From contig JACAXG010000052.1 in NCBI GenBank assembly GCA_018881555.1, forward strand, positions 930,001 through 994,000: a stretch of 64,000 nt of DNA, in the 5' to 3' direction. Shown here one piece after another: positions 12,680 through 23,692 of this stretch (position 1 is the first letter of the stretch; every line of letters starts with the position of its first letter). The notes under the pieces were generated by a model. The model had not been told where the DNA came from. It searched no databases and was given only the letters and a program-made list of their open reading frames with translations. Origin of the DNA: Amblyornis subalaris. Taxonomy: Eukaryota; Chordata; Aves; Passeriformes; Ptilonorhynchidae. Made by a program: the position numbers and the translations under genes.

Positions 12680-14985
12680 TGAGAAGATGCTTTTGGTAAA
12701 TGGGAGGGAAAAGCTAAAGGGTTTTACCCCAGAAGGAGCTGTCAATTTCCTTAAATCATGCCTTTGTAGAAAATGACGTGTTTTTCACTATTCTCATTTC
12801 AGAGTGAAATTTTTACAAAGGACCAGCACAATCCCAAATCCAAGTCATAATGCCTGTTAATTGAGGTGAGAATCTGTGATTAAGGACTGCCTAAAAACCA
12901 TAGCACTTGAAAAATTACAAGGGATATAGCTTTTGATAAAGCACAGATGTTGTTTGATGGCTGCCTATTCATATTGAAATGTTCTGAGAAAGACTCTGTT
13001 TCTTAGAGAGAAATTAGTAAGAAAAGCTCAGGAAAGGTCATTAGGATATATGCAATGTAAGAAATTAAAAACTCACTTGATGATTTAGAGCCTTTTCTCT
13101 AAATATCTTGATCCTAGGTAGGATCCAGGTAGACTTTTTAGGCACCTTAATTGTTTAAAACAACTTAAACTTCTGAAAGAGCAGATAGAAATAGTACTCA
13201 TTTATCATTAATGCCTTAAATTATATTNAGGAAGCTCATTTAATCAGTCATAGAGACCACAGATTCTGGCAGTACCTTAGCAAACTGTTCCTGAAGTGGA
13301 AATAGAAAGAAATAGTTTAAAAAATGGTTTTATCATGGATAGAAAGTCCTGGGTTAATAGTGTAAAACTCTTAATTACCAAATTACTGCTAGATTATATC
13401 ACCATCTGCATCACCAGAATACAGTATAAGCATTTAATTTTATTCCTACAGAAGACTATAATCCTAGTCACTTAGATATAAATCATTAGATCTAATAAAA
13501 ACAGCATTCAAAAATAATCTGTAATCTTTTTTACACTTCTAAGAAAACTTTTGGCATATTTTTAAACTGAAACGAATGAGGAGGTTCAACCACAGAACAT
13601 TTAGGCATAAAACTGACAATCAGTTTTATGTATCTATCTCCATTTATATCTACTTTCTTTAGGAGAGTACTCCATGATATATGAATAGCATTTTAGCATA
13701 GCTCATTTTNGTATGCTTTCCTCTGTACTTTTCCCAGGTTTATTAACATATTTTAACCTTTTTTCAGCATTACCAATGTGGACTTTAGCAAATATTAATT
13801 ATTCAACAGCATCAAAAGCCCTGTAAAGGTAGGATGAGAATAGAGACAGCAGTAAAGAACCTTCTACTTTGCGACCCTAGAATAAAATTAGCCAAATTAA
13901 AAATTATACTGCATCAGAAGAATAAAATCAGGAGAAGCGAGACCTAGAGAAATATTCAGGCAAGGGGGAATAAGAGCATCCTTGAGAAAGTGAGAGACAA
14001 AGAGAAGGAGGCAAATAAATTTGAAACTGGAAATAAGCAGAGTCAAAAAAGAGCTCCGGGTACTGAAAATTAGTATTTGTATGAACAGAGAGGAGCTTGC
14101 AAAAGAAAGATGGGAGAGGGAGGTGATCACACAGCTACTGAGTGAACANTGCTACAGCTGGGCTACTTTGCACAGGCTTGAAGAGCCAAACCACTACAAT
14201 ACTAAAAGAGAAGAGCAGCAAGAACTGCCAGGTGACCACCAACCAGAGTGTTCCCTTCCTCTCTGAAGGGGCCATATCAGCCACTCTGAAATACTGATGG
14301 TTTGAAAAACCATGAGAGAGTTTCAGCAGTTTATACTTTGAGGAGTCCAATCAATTATTCCTGTTCTCAACTGAGAAATCAAACCNCATTAGAGAATCAG
14401 GAATGAGCATAGCTAAAACAGCTACAGCTTGGCNGAGGATCTGGGGACTTACAGCTCTTTTATCTGTAACTGGAGAATACAAAAGAAGCATCTAACCTCA
14501 GTCTTGTGAAAGAAGATTAAGGACACTTCTGCCTAAATCTCTCTTGTGAGATGTTTAGACCTTCAAAATTTCAGGAAATTCCAAATTACTGGAAAAACAG
14601 CAGAGCCTACATACAAAAAGACTTATCTGGAAAAAAACATAGCCTATATACCATAAAATTGTAGGTGTGTGGATCGTTGGCTCAAGCAGTGGTACTTGTA
14701 CAAATGTTGCTGTTCTTCATGGCATGGCTATTGCATGGGCTCGCCAACGCAGTGCCTGAACACAATTCCAGGGACAGCTCCAGCCCAAGAGTGCTCTCTT
14801 CCTGTTGTGGATCAGTCCAATCTGTGTAAGGGGAACTAACTGTGTTCTGCCACTTGCTCAGAGGACTGGAGAAGAGCCCGTGACCCACCAAGCTTACCAG
14901 TACGACCGCAGACTTTAGATTCCTTGCTCCTAAAGCTGGTGTAGTCTAAAAGACAGCATGTANAGACTCTACAGGAGAAAAGATT
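12680..14985. other. Unique DNA, no gene seen
   Basis: No gene or transposon is recognised. Ambiguous single bases are relatively dense near 14149-14963. A purine-rich stretch at about 13920-14130 gives short frames on both strands without domain character. Confidence 0.5.
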
Positions 14986-14991
14986 ATAAAA

Positions 14992-15510
14992 TTCATAGAA
15001 TCCTTTATGCTAGAAAAGGCCTGAAGTATCATCCAGTCCAATCACAAACCTAACACTGTCAAGTCCACCACCACTACGCCATGTCCCTAAGCGCAGCATC
15101 TACACACCTTTTAATCTTTTAAACACATTCAGGGATGGTGACTGAACCACTTCCCTGGGTAGCCTGTTTCAATGTTTGACAATGCTTTTCATAAAGTTTT
15201 TTCCTAATATCCAATCTAAACCTCTCCTAGTCCACCTTGAGGCTATCTTCTTTTATCTTTTTTCTTGCTACCTGGGAGAAGAGACTAACCCCCAGTTTGC
15301 TACAACCCTCTTTCAGGTAGATTTAGAGAGTGATAAGGTCTCCCCTGAGCCTCCTTTTCTCCAGGCTGAACAACCCCAGCTCCCTCAGCTGCTCCTCATC
15401 AGACTTGCACTCCAGTCCCTTCAACAGCTCNGTTGCTCTTCTCTGGACTTGCTCCAGCACCTCAGTGTCTTTCTTGTAGTGAAGGGCCACAAATTGATTC
15501 ATATGCCACT
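14992..15510 (-). mobile_element. CR1 LINE 3' fragment, minus strand
   Basis: This is the reverse complement of a 5'-truncated CR1 retrotransposon. The 3' end of the element is at the left, with TCATAGAATCCTTT followed by the typical GTCCAATC 3'-UTR stretch. Read on the minus strand, the right half encodes the C-terminal tail of the CR1 ORF2 reverse-transcriptase protein, with the words [18 protein letters not shown] preceded by EQVQRRA. Full CR1 elements run to several kilobases, so only the last half kilobase remains, as is usual for this LINE. Substitutions and an ambiguous base at 15431 indicate an old, inactive copy. Chicken-repeat-like CR1 elements and their octamer 3' ends are characteristic of birds. 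Confidence 0.92.
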
Positions 15511-15512
15511 CT

Positions 15513-15543
15513 GAATATATATATATATCCACATATACATATG
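15513..15543. repeat. (AT)n microsatellite at the 5' edge of the CR1 copy
   Basis: A short run of AT followed by CACATATACATATG sits immediately beside the truncated 5' edge of the minus-strand CR1 fragment. It may mark the AT-rich insertion site. Confidence 0.75.
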
Positions 15544-15544
15544 T

Positions 15545-17155
15545 CATCATCAGCATGTCATGTAAATTAAAACTATTTCTGATTAACTTTTCAGGGAGGA
15601 TGTCCACAAGTTGAATATCTAAGTCAATGTAGTCAAGTGATGTATGGTACTTTAGAATCATCGGGGAAAAATTAATCGACTTCCAAAAGCACATCCAGAC
15701 AGCTCAAGTTTGCCACTTAGAATGAGGTTAATTGTTCTCTGAAGGTGTTGCTTCTCCTTATTGGTAATCCATAAAGTCCAGAATGATGAGATCAGCCTTA
15801 GACTTTAGATGGCTAAAGGTAAGCAATATGAGTTCTACTTCTGCGACTTTTTGGCTGTTCAGACACTGCAGAATCAACTGTGCAAATTAGAAACACAGCC
15901 TGGATCTTCCTGTCTCACACATTGACTTCCCACTTCATTCTCCCCAACAACGAAATTTGGTTCCACAGGTACAGATTAAGTTCCCTTTTCCCAACTCACT
16001 CTGGTTTGACCACAGCAAATCCAAAAAATGCTTGTGAGCATTCAGTGTTTCAGAAAACACTGAAAGGAGAGAGAGCGTGGTGGAAGAATAACCCCTGTGC
16101 AGGGTTATCTGAGAACAATATTCACACATTTATTTTAAAGAAGTACATTAATACATTTGGTGTTATCTAGACAGGAACACCTCGAAATATTATACAGCTT
16201 AATGAACTTCAGCTAGTGCACTTTTCTGAATTAGGTTCCAGCCCTCTAAACATGGGGTGAATCTGCAATAAGGTCTTTAAAGTCATTTTTAGGTCAGCTG
16301 TAGATTTCATTAGGTAAGCATACGAACCTCAACTTACAGATGAGGCAAACAAGCTCAGACCCACGTGGTTAGATCCAGTCAGCTCACCCTGTTTTTTAAA
16401 CTAATATATCGTAAACACTTTAAACCAGTATACAATAAATTCACATTGTTTTGCACCCTATTTATGATCATCTGGTCACTACCTATGACCAGAATGTTCA
16501 TGAATGTAAAAAGATCTACCCAGTTCAGCAGCCCAGTTCTAATCAGCAATATTACACCAGTGAAAAGGAAAACGCTTGCTCTGAGACTGCTTATTTTTGG
16601 TTCTAACATTGAGCTTGTGCCTTTTTTCATCAACTAGAAATGAAATCATCAGAAATGCTCTTTGTACCTCTAGAATGGCTCACTAGTCAAAATTAATAAA
16701 ATATGAACTTTCTAAAGTAGATCTGGATAATGCCTTGCATGTACATTTAAAGTGGACTGCTTTGAAATAACATGTCTATAACAGGAGCCTAGTTAACTAC
16801 AGACCAATGATAACACGTTTAACCATATCAGCTGTAGTGATACCTGAGCTTTCTATAACGTTCCAGAGTGTGAGGGTTTAGCTTTTCTTTCTTTTTAAGA
16901 CTTTGAGGTGACTCCCTTTTTTTTTACATCATCCNCTTCATTTGAAAGATCAGGAGAATTGAACTGCACCACAGCTGAGCAACATTTTCAAAATTTCAAG
17001 CAAAAGAAACAAGAATGTCCTTAACTCTAATCTTGTAAGGAAGTCACTAAGAACAACCTGCAAGCCTAACATTTTATGACATAATGTGTCTTTTGTAACA
17101 ATGTATTTCCACCAAAAAAAAGAGTTATTATGTGTATATCTATACCACATGGGAC
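15545..17155. other. Unique DNA between two CR1 copies, no gene seen
   Basis: Frames of 90 and 84 codons overlap on opposite strands at 16365-16637 and 16379-16633. Neither is recognisable, and the mirror-image openness is what stop-poor sequence gives by chance. Confidence 0.5.
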
Positions 17156-17159
17156 ATAG

Positions 17160-17815
17160 TTGTTGGAAAGCTGCTTGGCAAAAAAATGACCTGAAGGTCC
17201 TCGTTCAACCAGGTTGAACATGAATAAGCACTGCGCACCTGCTGCAAAGAAGGTAAATGGTATCCTTAACCTCACTAGGAAAAGTGTTACCAGCAGGTCC
17301 TTCCCCTTTATTCTGGGACCATAGCTGAATGTTGTGTTCCATTCTGGGTTCCTCAGAAGAGGAGAGACATGGATATACTGGAGAGAGTTCAATGGGGAGC
17401 CACAAGGATGATGAAGGGACTGGAGCATCTCTCATATAAGGACAGGCTGAAAGAGCTGGGATTGTTCAGCATGGAGAAGAAGCTCAGGGGGAGTCTTATT
17501 AATGTATATAAATACCTGAAGGGAAGTTGTGAAGAAGACAGATGCCCAGTAACAGGGCCAGAAGCAATTGGTACAAACTGAAACACNGGAGGTTCCCTCC
17601 GAACATCAGGAAACACTTTTTTTACCNGGAGGGTGACTGAGCACTGGCACAGGTAGCCCAGAAAGGCTGTGAAGTCATCTCCATCCTTGGAGATAAATAT
17701 TCAAGGACTGTCTGGACATGGTCCTGGACACCAGGCTTGAGGAAGGAGCTTGGACCAGATGGCCTCCAGAGGTCCCTTCCAACCTCAGCCATTATTTGCT
17801 TCTGTAATTCTGTGG
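17160..17815 (+). mobile_element. CR1 LINE 3' fragment, plus strand
   Basis: This is a 5'-truncated CR1 element in the sense direction. It starts within the ORF2 C-terminal region, and the MDILERVQ...GLEHLSYKDRLKELG reading at 17369 onward is the conserved CR1 tail. It then passes into the 3' UTR (TGGCCTCCAGAGGTCCC) and ends at the degraded octamers CTTCTGTAATTCTGTGGG. Frame breaks and a shortened middle (around 17280-17345) show it is inactive. Its orientation is opposite to the copy at 15.0 kb, so the two flank about 1.6 kb as an inverted pair. Confidence 0.93.
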
Positions 17816-18734
17816 GTTTTTACTAAAAAGAGTTATCATAGTTCTGTGTGTACCCAATATGCATTTTCCCCAGAGGTACTCACACAATACATATTATGCA
17901 GCTTGTAATACAGTTGTAGTTTCCACAGCAGTAGGAAGCACTTAAAATAATACTATATGTCAGCTTTTACCACATTCCATTGATTCATACAAAAATAGAG
18001 TTTGACAAAGTCTAGGCAGGTTTGGAACATCTGATGTTAAAATTTTAAGTTTAAAAAAATCAGGTATATACTAAAGGGGTTAGTATAAGAGTTCGATTAA
18101 AGAATTATTTAGCTAGATCTCTATCCTGTCTGGATCAAAACCTCTCAGAGACCACTGTCTTCCTGGAGATAGAATAAGTGTATATATAGCTGAATTTCAG
18201 TATCACTGTATTTGATGGAACACAGAACTTCAAAAACATGTTAAAAGCTGCAAGAAGCAGGAGAAGCCACTTCTGGCACATATTTTCAAACACGGAGAAA
18301 TTCTTGAACTTAATTCAGTAGAAACTGGAAAAACATAGAAAAGTTTTCAGATCCCCATCGCCTTTAAATGGAGTTATACAGACAATATATTCAGTAGTAC
18401 AGAAAGAAAAAAAAACCCTTAATTTCCTCAGGTTGAAGGGTTCCACTTAAAATCAAGAAGTCATAGCTTGGATGGATGGTGGAAGTTTGCTTTGAGCTAG
18501 ACTCTGTTACCACCAAAGGAAAAGTGAAGGCAAAGTCATAAAAGTATCTCAGTAAGAAGAGCTCTTTATTATGTCTCAGACAGCTGAAGAAATGCTCAGA
18601 AGTCTTAGTGCTTTTTCTGTGTCTCTCCTCTTCCATGATACATTACTCTGTCTAGGTGGATTGACATTCTATCCTGTATAAAAATATACCTGATTGAAAC
18701 CCTGAACTTTAAATTTAGAAGTCTAAACTTACCT

Positions 18735-18777
18735 TAAACTAAACTAAACTAAACTAAACTAAACTAAACTAAACTAA
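18735..18777. repeat. (AAACT)n pentanucleotide microsatellite
   Basis: About eight uninterrupted copies of AAACT occur, with a degenerate copy at each edge (CTTAAACT on the left, AAATT on the right). Perfect copies suggest it is still length-variable. Confidence 0.95.
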
Positions 18778-20034
18778 ATTTAAAAATAACAGTTTAAAAA
18801 GAAAGCTTCAATGCTTTGATTTTCCCAGGAATTTCCACAGTGAGAGGTAGGAAATTGTACAAGTTTTGACACCTTATGTTTTGAAAAATATAATTTTATA
18901 TAGTTTACATTATTTAAGAGTAATTGGAATAGCAAAATAAAACATAAAAACCTTCACCTAATACAACACAACAGAAATCAATGGTAAAATATAAAATGCA
19001 ACACCTTTTGAAATAAAGTGAGGAAACAAACAAAAAATAGACTATATTTCACATAAAACATAAGTGGACTGCTGATTTTTTAAAATNAAATAATTCCTAC
19101 TGTTTTTCAAAATGAGATATCACTGGAACCAATACACTTGTACAGAACAGTTTGAAGACTCCAGACTTTTTTCAACAAGGTTATTCTCTATCTCTTTCAT
19201 GGGAGTCATACCATTGATATTTTGGCATCAGGATAATTTACAAGGTATTGATTGAGTTTTAGTAAGCCAAAGTGCGAGACCTTTCACAGCCATAATTCCC
19301 AATGAAGCTAGCAGGAGTTCTGTTCAAATTGAGGTGAGAAGCCTGATCCAATATAATGAAGTTTTAATGATTCAATGGAGTTTCCAAAAGGGTCCTAATA
19401 AAACATAACAAAAAAAANTTGTCAGTTGGTTTGTTGCCATTAAATGCCACCATAATACTTAAGAGATGGACAAGATGCTCAGTTTGAAGGGAATCACTTT
19501 TAAAAAATAATAATGATGAGGGAACTTAGCAAAATGCCAGCAAGCTAAATGACTGCTATATTTGTAAAATAAATCTGTCCCCTGGATATCTCCAACCTTC
19601 CCTTTGTATATAAGTATACAGCATGCACTTCAATTGCATTCAAATCTGCTCATGCAGAAGTTCAAAGAGACCTGGCCTAGCAAAATGTGATTCTGTATGG
19701 AGAAATAATTATATAATTAAATGTGATTTTCCTGTATTTTCTTCTCAATGTGTTAGTCTGCCAATGTTTTGCTCTCCCTTTCCTTCCATTATATCCCTTG
19801 TAACNGAGATGAAGCAGCCTTGGTTTCCAGTGAAATGGAAGGATAGCAGCAGGTCCACAGGAAGAATTCAAGATGCTTGCCATAAGCCATCTACCACATA
19901 CAGAAAACCAGGATTTTTTCCAGGATTATTCAGAGCCAATGCAAGCATGTAACATACAGTGAAACACTTGTCTTGAACACCCTATGGTGATTTAAATGGA
20001 AGAACAGTTGTTCACAAGTATGTGGAATGCCTCT

Positions 20035-20060
20035 CTTTTTTTTTTTCTTTTTTTTTTTTT
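20035..20060. repeat. Poly-T tract
   Basis: A run of T is broken by a single C. It could be the A-tail of an old minus-strand retroposon, but no body was recognised on either side. Confidence 0.85.
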
Positions 20061-21471
20061 AATATTGTCCTAAGTTTTGTTACAGGATCTTAACTTTTCA
20101 AAAATTTCCAAGTTATCCACTTTAAAAGTACCTTTATCACTGACAAGTACAGAATGCTTTATGAAAACTTTAGACATGATATAAGCCTACAACATGATTC
20201 TAGTGAAAACACAATGTATATCTTGTATGACTTCAGTTTCAAAAGCACAAGTTCAAGATTTACATAGAGTTTGTCCGAAGTTTCAGAGAGACCAGTGAAA
20301 TGCAAACATATTTTCACTGGTTTGATCTGTGGGCTTGGGAACTCACCTATTTTACGTTATACAAAGAATTTTTTTAATTGTAAAAAAACCCAAGCCAATG
20401 AGAAATAATAACACTAAACATAATTTAATTTTTAGTGTTACATAAGTTCACATTAAAATGTAAGATACCTACTTTCCAAACAAAACTTACATTTCTGTAA
20501 GAAAATCTCTAGACTCTTGAAGACTAAATACTTGTCTCTGAGAGTTTTGATGGGCAAAATCAGAAAATGTGGCTAAATATTGCTCTAAAGTTCGGCTCAC
20601 CTGACTGTAAAATTTAATGTACATCAGCTAAATATTTATCTGAAGAAAAAGTTGTGGAGTAGAGATTCGGTCATTCCTTCTGTAACAGTCCCAGAATATG
20701 TAAATTATTGAATTTGTCTTTTAAAACACAATCAAACATAAAACAATTTTTTGTCTAATGAAGAGCAAAACATTTGGTTACTATGACATTTCTTTACTGG
20801 CTGACCATTTCATATAACAGCTATACTCTTAATTCTACACAAACTTATGNCTGTGTTAACACTGAAGCAGAAAAATACATTCCTTGATATCAAAGGTACA
20901 ACACAGGCTGGAACTCCTGATACTTTGAAGAGTAATAAAAGCTCTGGGTCTGGGGATTTTTTATTTCCAAATGTGTGAATCCCTTGTATTTTTTACCCAA
21001 GACAATGCACGTGCTTGAATCTGCAGAGAACCTCAGATAACACCATGAAGCTGCGTTTTGCCAGGCGTTTGGATGGACTACCCAGTGGAACACCATCGTG
21101 GGCACGTGAACGACCCTTTTCTCCCCCTTACTCAGCGCTCTGTGTAACAAGATGCAAGCACAGGCTGAGAAAAAAAGCCCAGGGCCTATTCACAACTTTA
21201 TTTATCTGCTACAAAATGTGCACTCAGCTTCCTGGATGTTCTCCTACTAGACTTTTTTTCATTTTGAGATGTGCAGAATGGAGCCCTCAAGCTACTTCAG
21301 GAGAGGGGTCCTGAAGCCAGGACTGAAACCTCACACCACNCTGTACCTAGAGCCTCAGATTTCCTTCCACCAAGTTACACTGCCAACATGCATGAATGCA
21401 GTTAAACAAATGTTCACACCAATCCAGGAAAGGGATTTTAGGCAGAAAAGAGAAATATAGATGTACACCAT

Positions 21472-21996
21472 GTGCCAGCGACCTCTGCAGAGACTTACCG
21501 TGGCGACNGTTTTAAAATTCTCTGCATACAAACAGTTAATCACCACAACCATTTAAAATGTCAGTGGAAAAAGAAATGGTTTCCAAGAGCATATAACTGC
21601 CCAGATAGCTTTCATCAGCCCAGCCACATGAAAGACCCAGAGGCAACTGCAAAGCCACTGTCAATACNAATGCCTGTGGAGTCCTCTCTGGTGCCAGATC
21701 CTGCTGCTTTGGCTATAAAAAATATCTCCTATAGTGCTGCATCTAGGATCTCTGGCTGCCAATCAAGCAGGAAGAGAAGGAGAAGGAAGAACTGTCTAAT
21801 GCACTTGAGTAAATGTACTACTGCCATTAAGTGCTGTCTTTTATACCTTTGTGGAGTAAGTGGTTTTGCAAAAGAGCAAACCTCCAAAATGTTAAAAACT
21901 CATGGCAGAGAAAAAGTAGTGGCAGCTTTGATGCCTAATTTCTATGAATACGAACATTTTTATAGACGTCAGTCTCCCCACAAAACATTAGGCTAA
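21472..21996 (+). other. Longest ATG-started open frame, probably chance
   Basis: This frame of 174 codons is the longest in the window outside transposons. It includes two ambiguous codons, a basic run (SSRKRRRRKN near residue 99) and two cysteine-rich words, but no domain, signal peptide or repeat I can name. There is no recognisable promoter, Kozak context or splice structure. Given the AT-rich composition and the number of frames searched, one frame of this length is not surprising. I list it so that it can be tested, not as a gene. Confidence 0.12.
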
Positions 21997-22499
21997 TGGA
22001 CACAAGGCAATTCTTCTTAAGCAACTTTATGGTCAGTCATTCTTGCATGCTTGNGTCAATCCGGGTGATGCTCATGGTGAGCAACAAACAGCAGAGGGTG
22101 TTTGCAACATGCATCCGTTTTCCCCATTGGTCCTGACACAGGTGCTCCCATTGAGAGCAGGGTTTNTATGCTGAAAGTAGACAGCAAAGCCGTGGGTTTA
22201 GGCTGCACACACGGCTCCTGCCCTCAGCAGTGCTGTAATTTTGCACCTGTGTCTGAAGCCGTTCATTTTGTTACGCTGTGAACAAGGCTAAATATGATGC
22301 CCAAACTGGGAATATCTGNTTTTGGTGGCCAATTTTGGCTGTTGTCTGGTCTGTTTCTTGGATTAGGCTCATGTAATGGCTCAGATTATCATGAGACTCA
22401 ACCCAGTCATTTTATTTGTGTTCATTGTCAACTCAGGACATAATCAATTGTAAAAGAGCAGACTAGGCTCCAGCCTGCAAACACAAACCGTCTAGTTTT

Positions 22500-22695
22500 T
22501 ATTAGGGTGCACATTTACCACAGTGCAGTGATGCCACTTCCACAAACCAAGCTGAATAAGAAAGGAGTGACAGACTGCAATCCTGGATATCTAGTCTATA
22601 ATTACTTTGTATTTATTTAGACATGTCAGCAATAGCATTTGCATCAGGGGCTAATTGCCCCTTCAGTTTTATGCTAGTAATTGACTGCAAGCCCA
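22500..22695. other. Candidate conserved noncoding element with a near-palindrome
   Basis: Dense homeodomain and POU-like words occur here: ATAATTAC, ATTTGCAT (22637-22644), GCTAATTG and TAGTAATTGA. At the centre is GGGGCTAATTGCCCC (22647-22661), a near-perfect palindrome built around TAATTG. Motif density of this kind is typical of developmental enhancers. Function and conservation are inferred, not shown. Confidence 0.35.
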
Positions 22696-23087
22696 GAAGC
22701 GCAAGCAGAAGGGAAAAAAAATAGAAACAGAGAGAAAAGAAAAGTCTACTGAAAGCTAAATATAAAACTTATCTCTGAAAGCTCTGGTATCACTTAGATA
22801 AAAATGAAGCTATGAATAGTTATTGCTCTCAAACTTCTACTAATGAAAAAAAAAATGTCCACTACAAACATATTCAACAATTGCAGACTGTGGCTGAAAT
22901 GCTAGTTTAACCATGTTGTGCTTTCCTGTCTTAGCTGTAAGCTTTTCTTCCAAATTGAACTAACTCCTCATTTATAGTTAGCTGCTAATATATTAGGCAA
23001 ACAAGTGAACTAAATTGGCAGTGCTGAATTTATTATACATTATAGAAAGGCTCAGAACCTCCTGGCAGTACATAATTAAACAGCACA

Positions 23088-23182
23088 TCTCTCTCTCTCT
23101 CTTTCTTTTCCTTCCTTCCTTCCTTCCTTCCTTCCTTCCTTCCTTCCTTCTTTCCTTCTTTCCTTCTTTCTTTCCTTCTTTC
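23088..23182. repeat. (CT)n-(CCTT)n-(CTTT)n compound microsatellite
   Basis: A CT dinucleotide run leads into about ten CCTT copies and then into mixed CTTT/CCTT units, roughly 95 bases in all. The strict purine/pyrimidine strand asymmetry makes it a candidate for triplex (H-DNA) formation. The open frames on both strands here are produced by the repeat alone. Confidence 0.97.
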
Positions 23183-23669
23183 ATCACCAGAATGTAGAAA
23201 TTAATGTCTCAGTGAGAATATTTAAAGTTTTTTCAAAAATCCTTTTAAAAGTATAAATACATATTTCTAATATATTATATGAAACATATGAAACATATAC
23301 AGGTAAATCACATTAGCAAGGAGTTGATCAGTGATTTGATTTTTTTCTCTGAATTACAAGGTCCCATCAGTTCTCTACTGAGGTGACATTACTGAAGGAC
23401 AGAAATTTACTTTAGAGTTATGAGTAAGATNAAATTCAGATTCAGTATGTTCCATGCTATTTCTGCATCAAACAGATATTGCACAGTGCAAAACCAAGTG
23501 TAATATAATACTAAAACAGCATAGCTGATTAATATCGGAGACATGTTAATGCAAAAAATGTTAGCTGTGCCTAAAGAGGATTATACTGTGAGACATTTGT
23601 TTTATTTTTATCAATTAGCTTAATCTTTGATTTGAATTCTACACCCTCTGGCACCAAGAAGATGCTTGT

Positions 23670-23692
23670 TTCTTTTTTTTTTTTTTCTTTAA
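23670..23692. repeat. Poly-T tract
   Basis: A T run with one interrupting C sits in unique DNA. No associated element is recognised. Confidence 0.8.

Larger units (their letters stand above)
17820..22495. other. Unique DNA, no gene recognised
   Basis: No transposon is recognisable. Simple repeats are listed separately. The segment at about 21000-21330 is less AT-rich and has several CpGs. It is followed by the longest open frame of the window (21472-21996). Nothing in this stretch could be assigned to a gene family. Confidence 0.45.

Noticed and set aside
16365..16637. 90- and 84-codon frames mirrored on both strands
   Set aside because: No recognisable protein; mirrored openness is typical of stop-poor composition.
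23015..23197. Frames rich in SFLPSF or RKEGRKEG repeats
   Set aside because: Direct translation of the CCTT/CTTT microsatellite on each strand.
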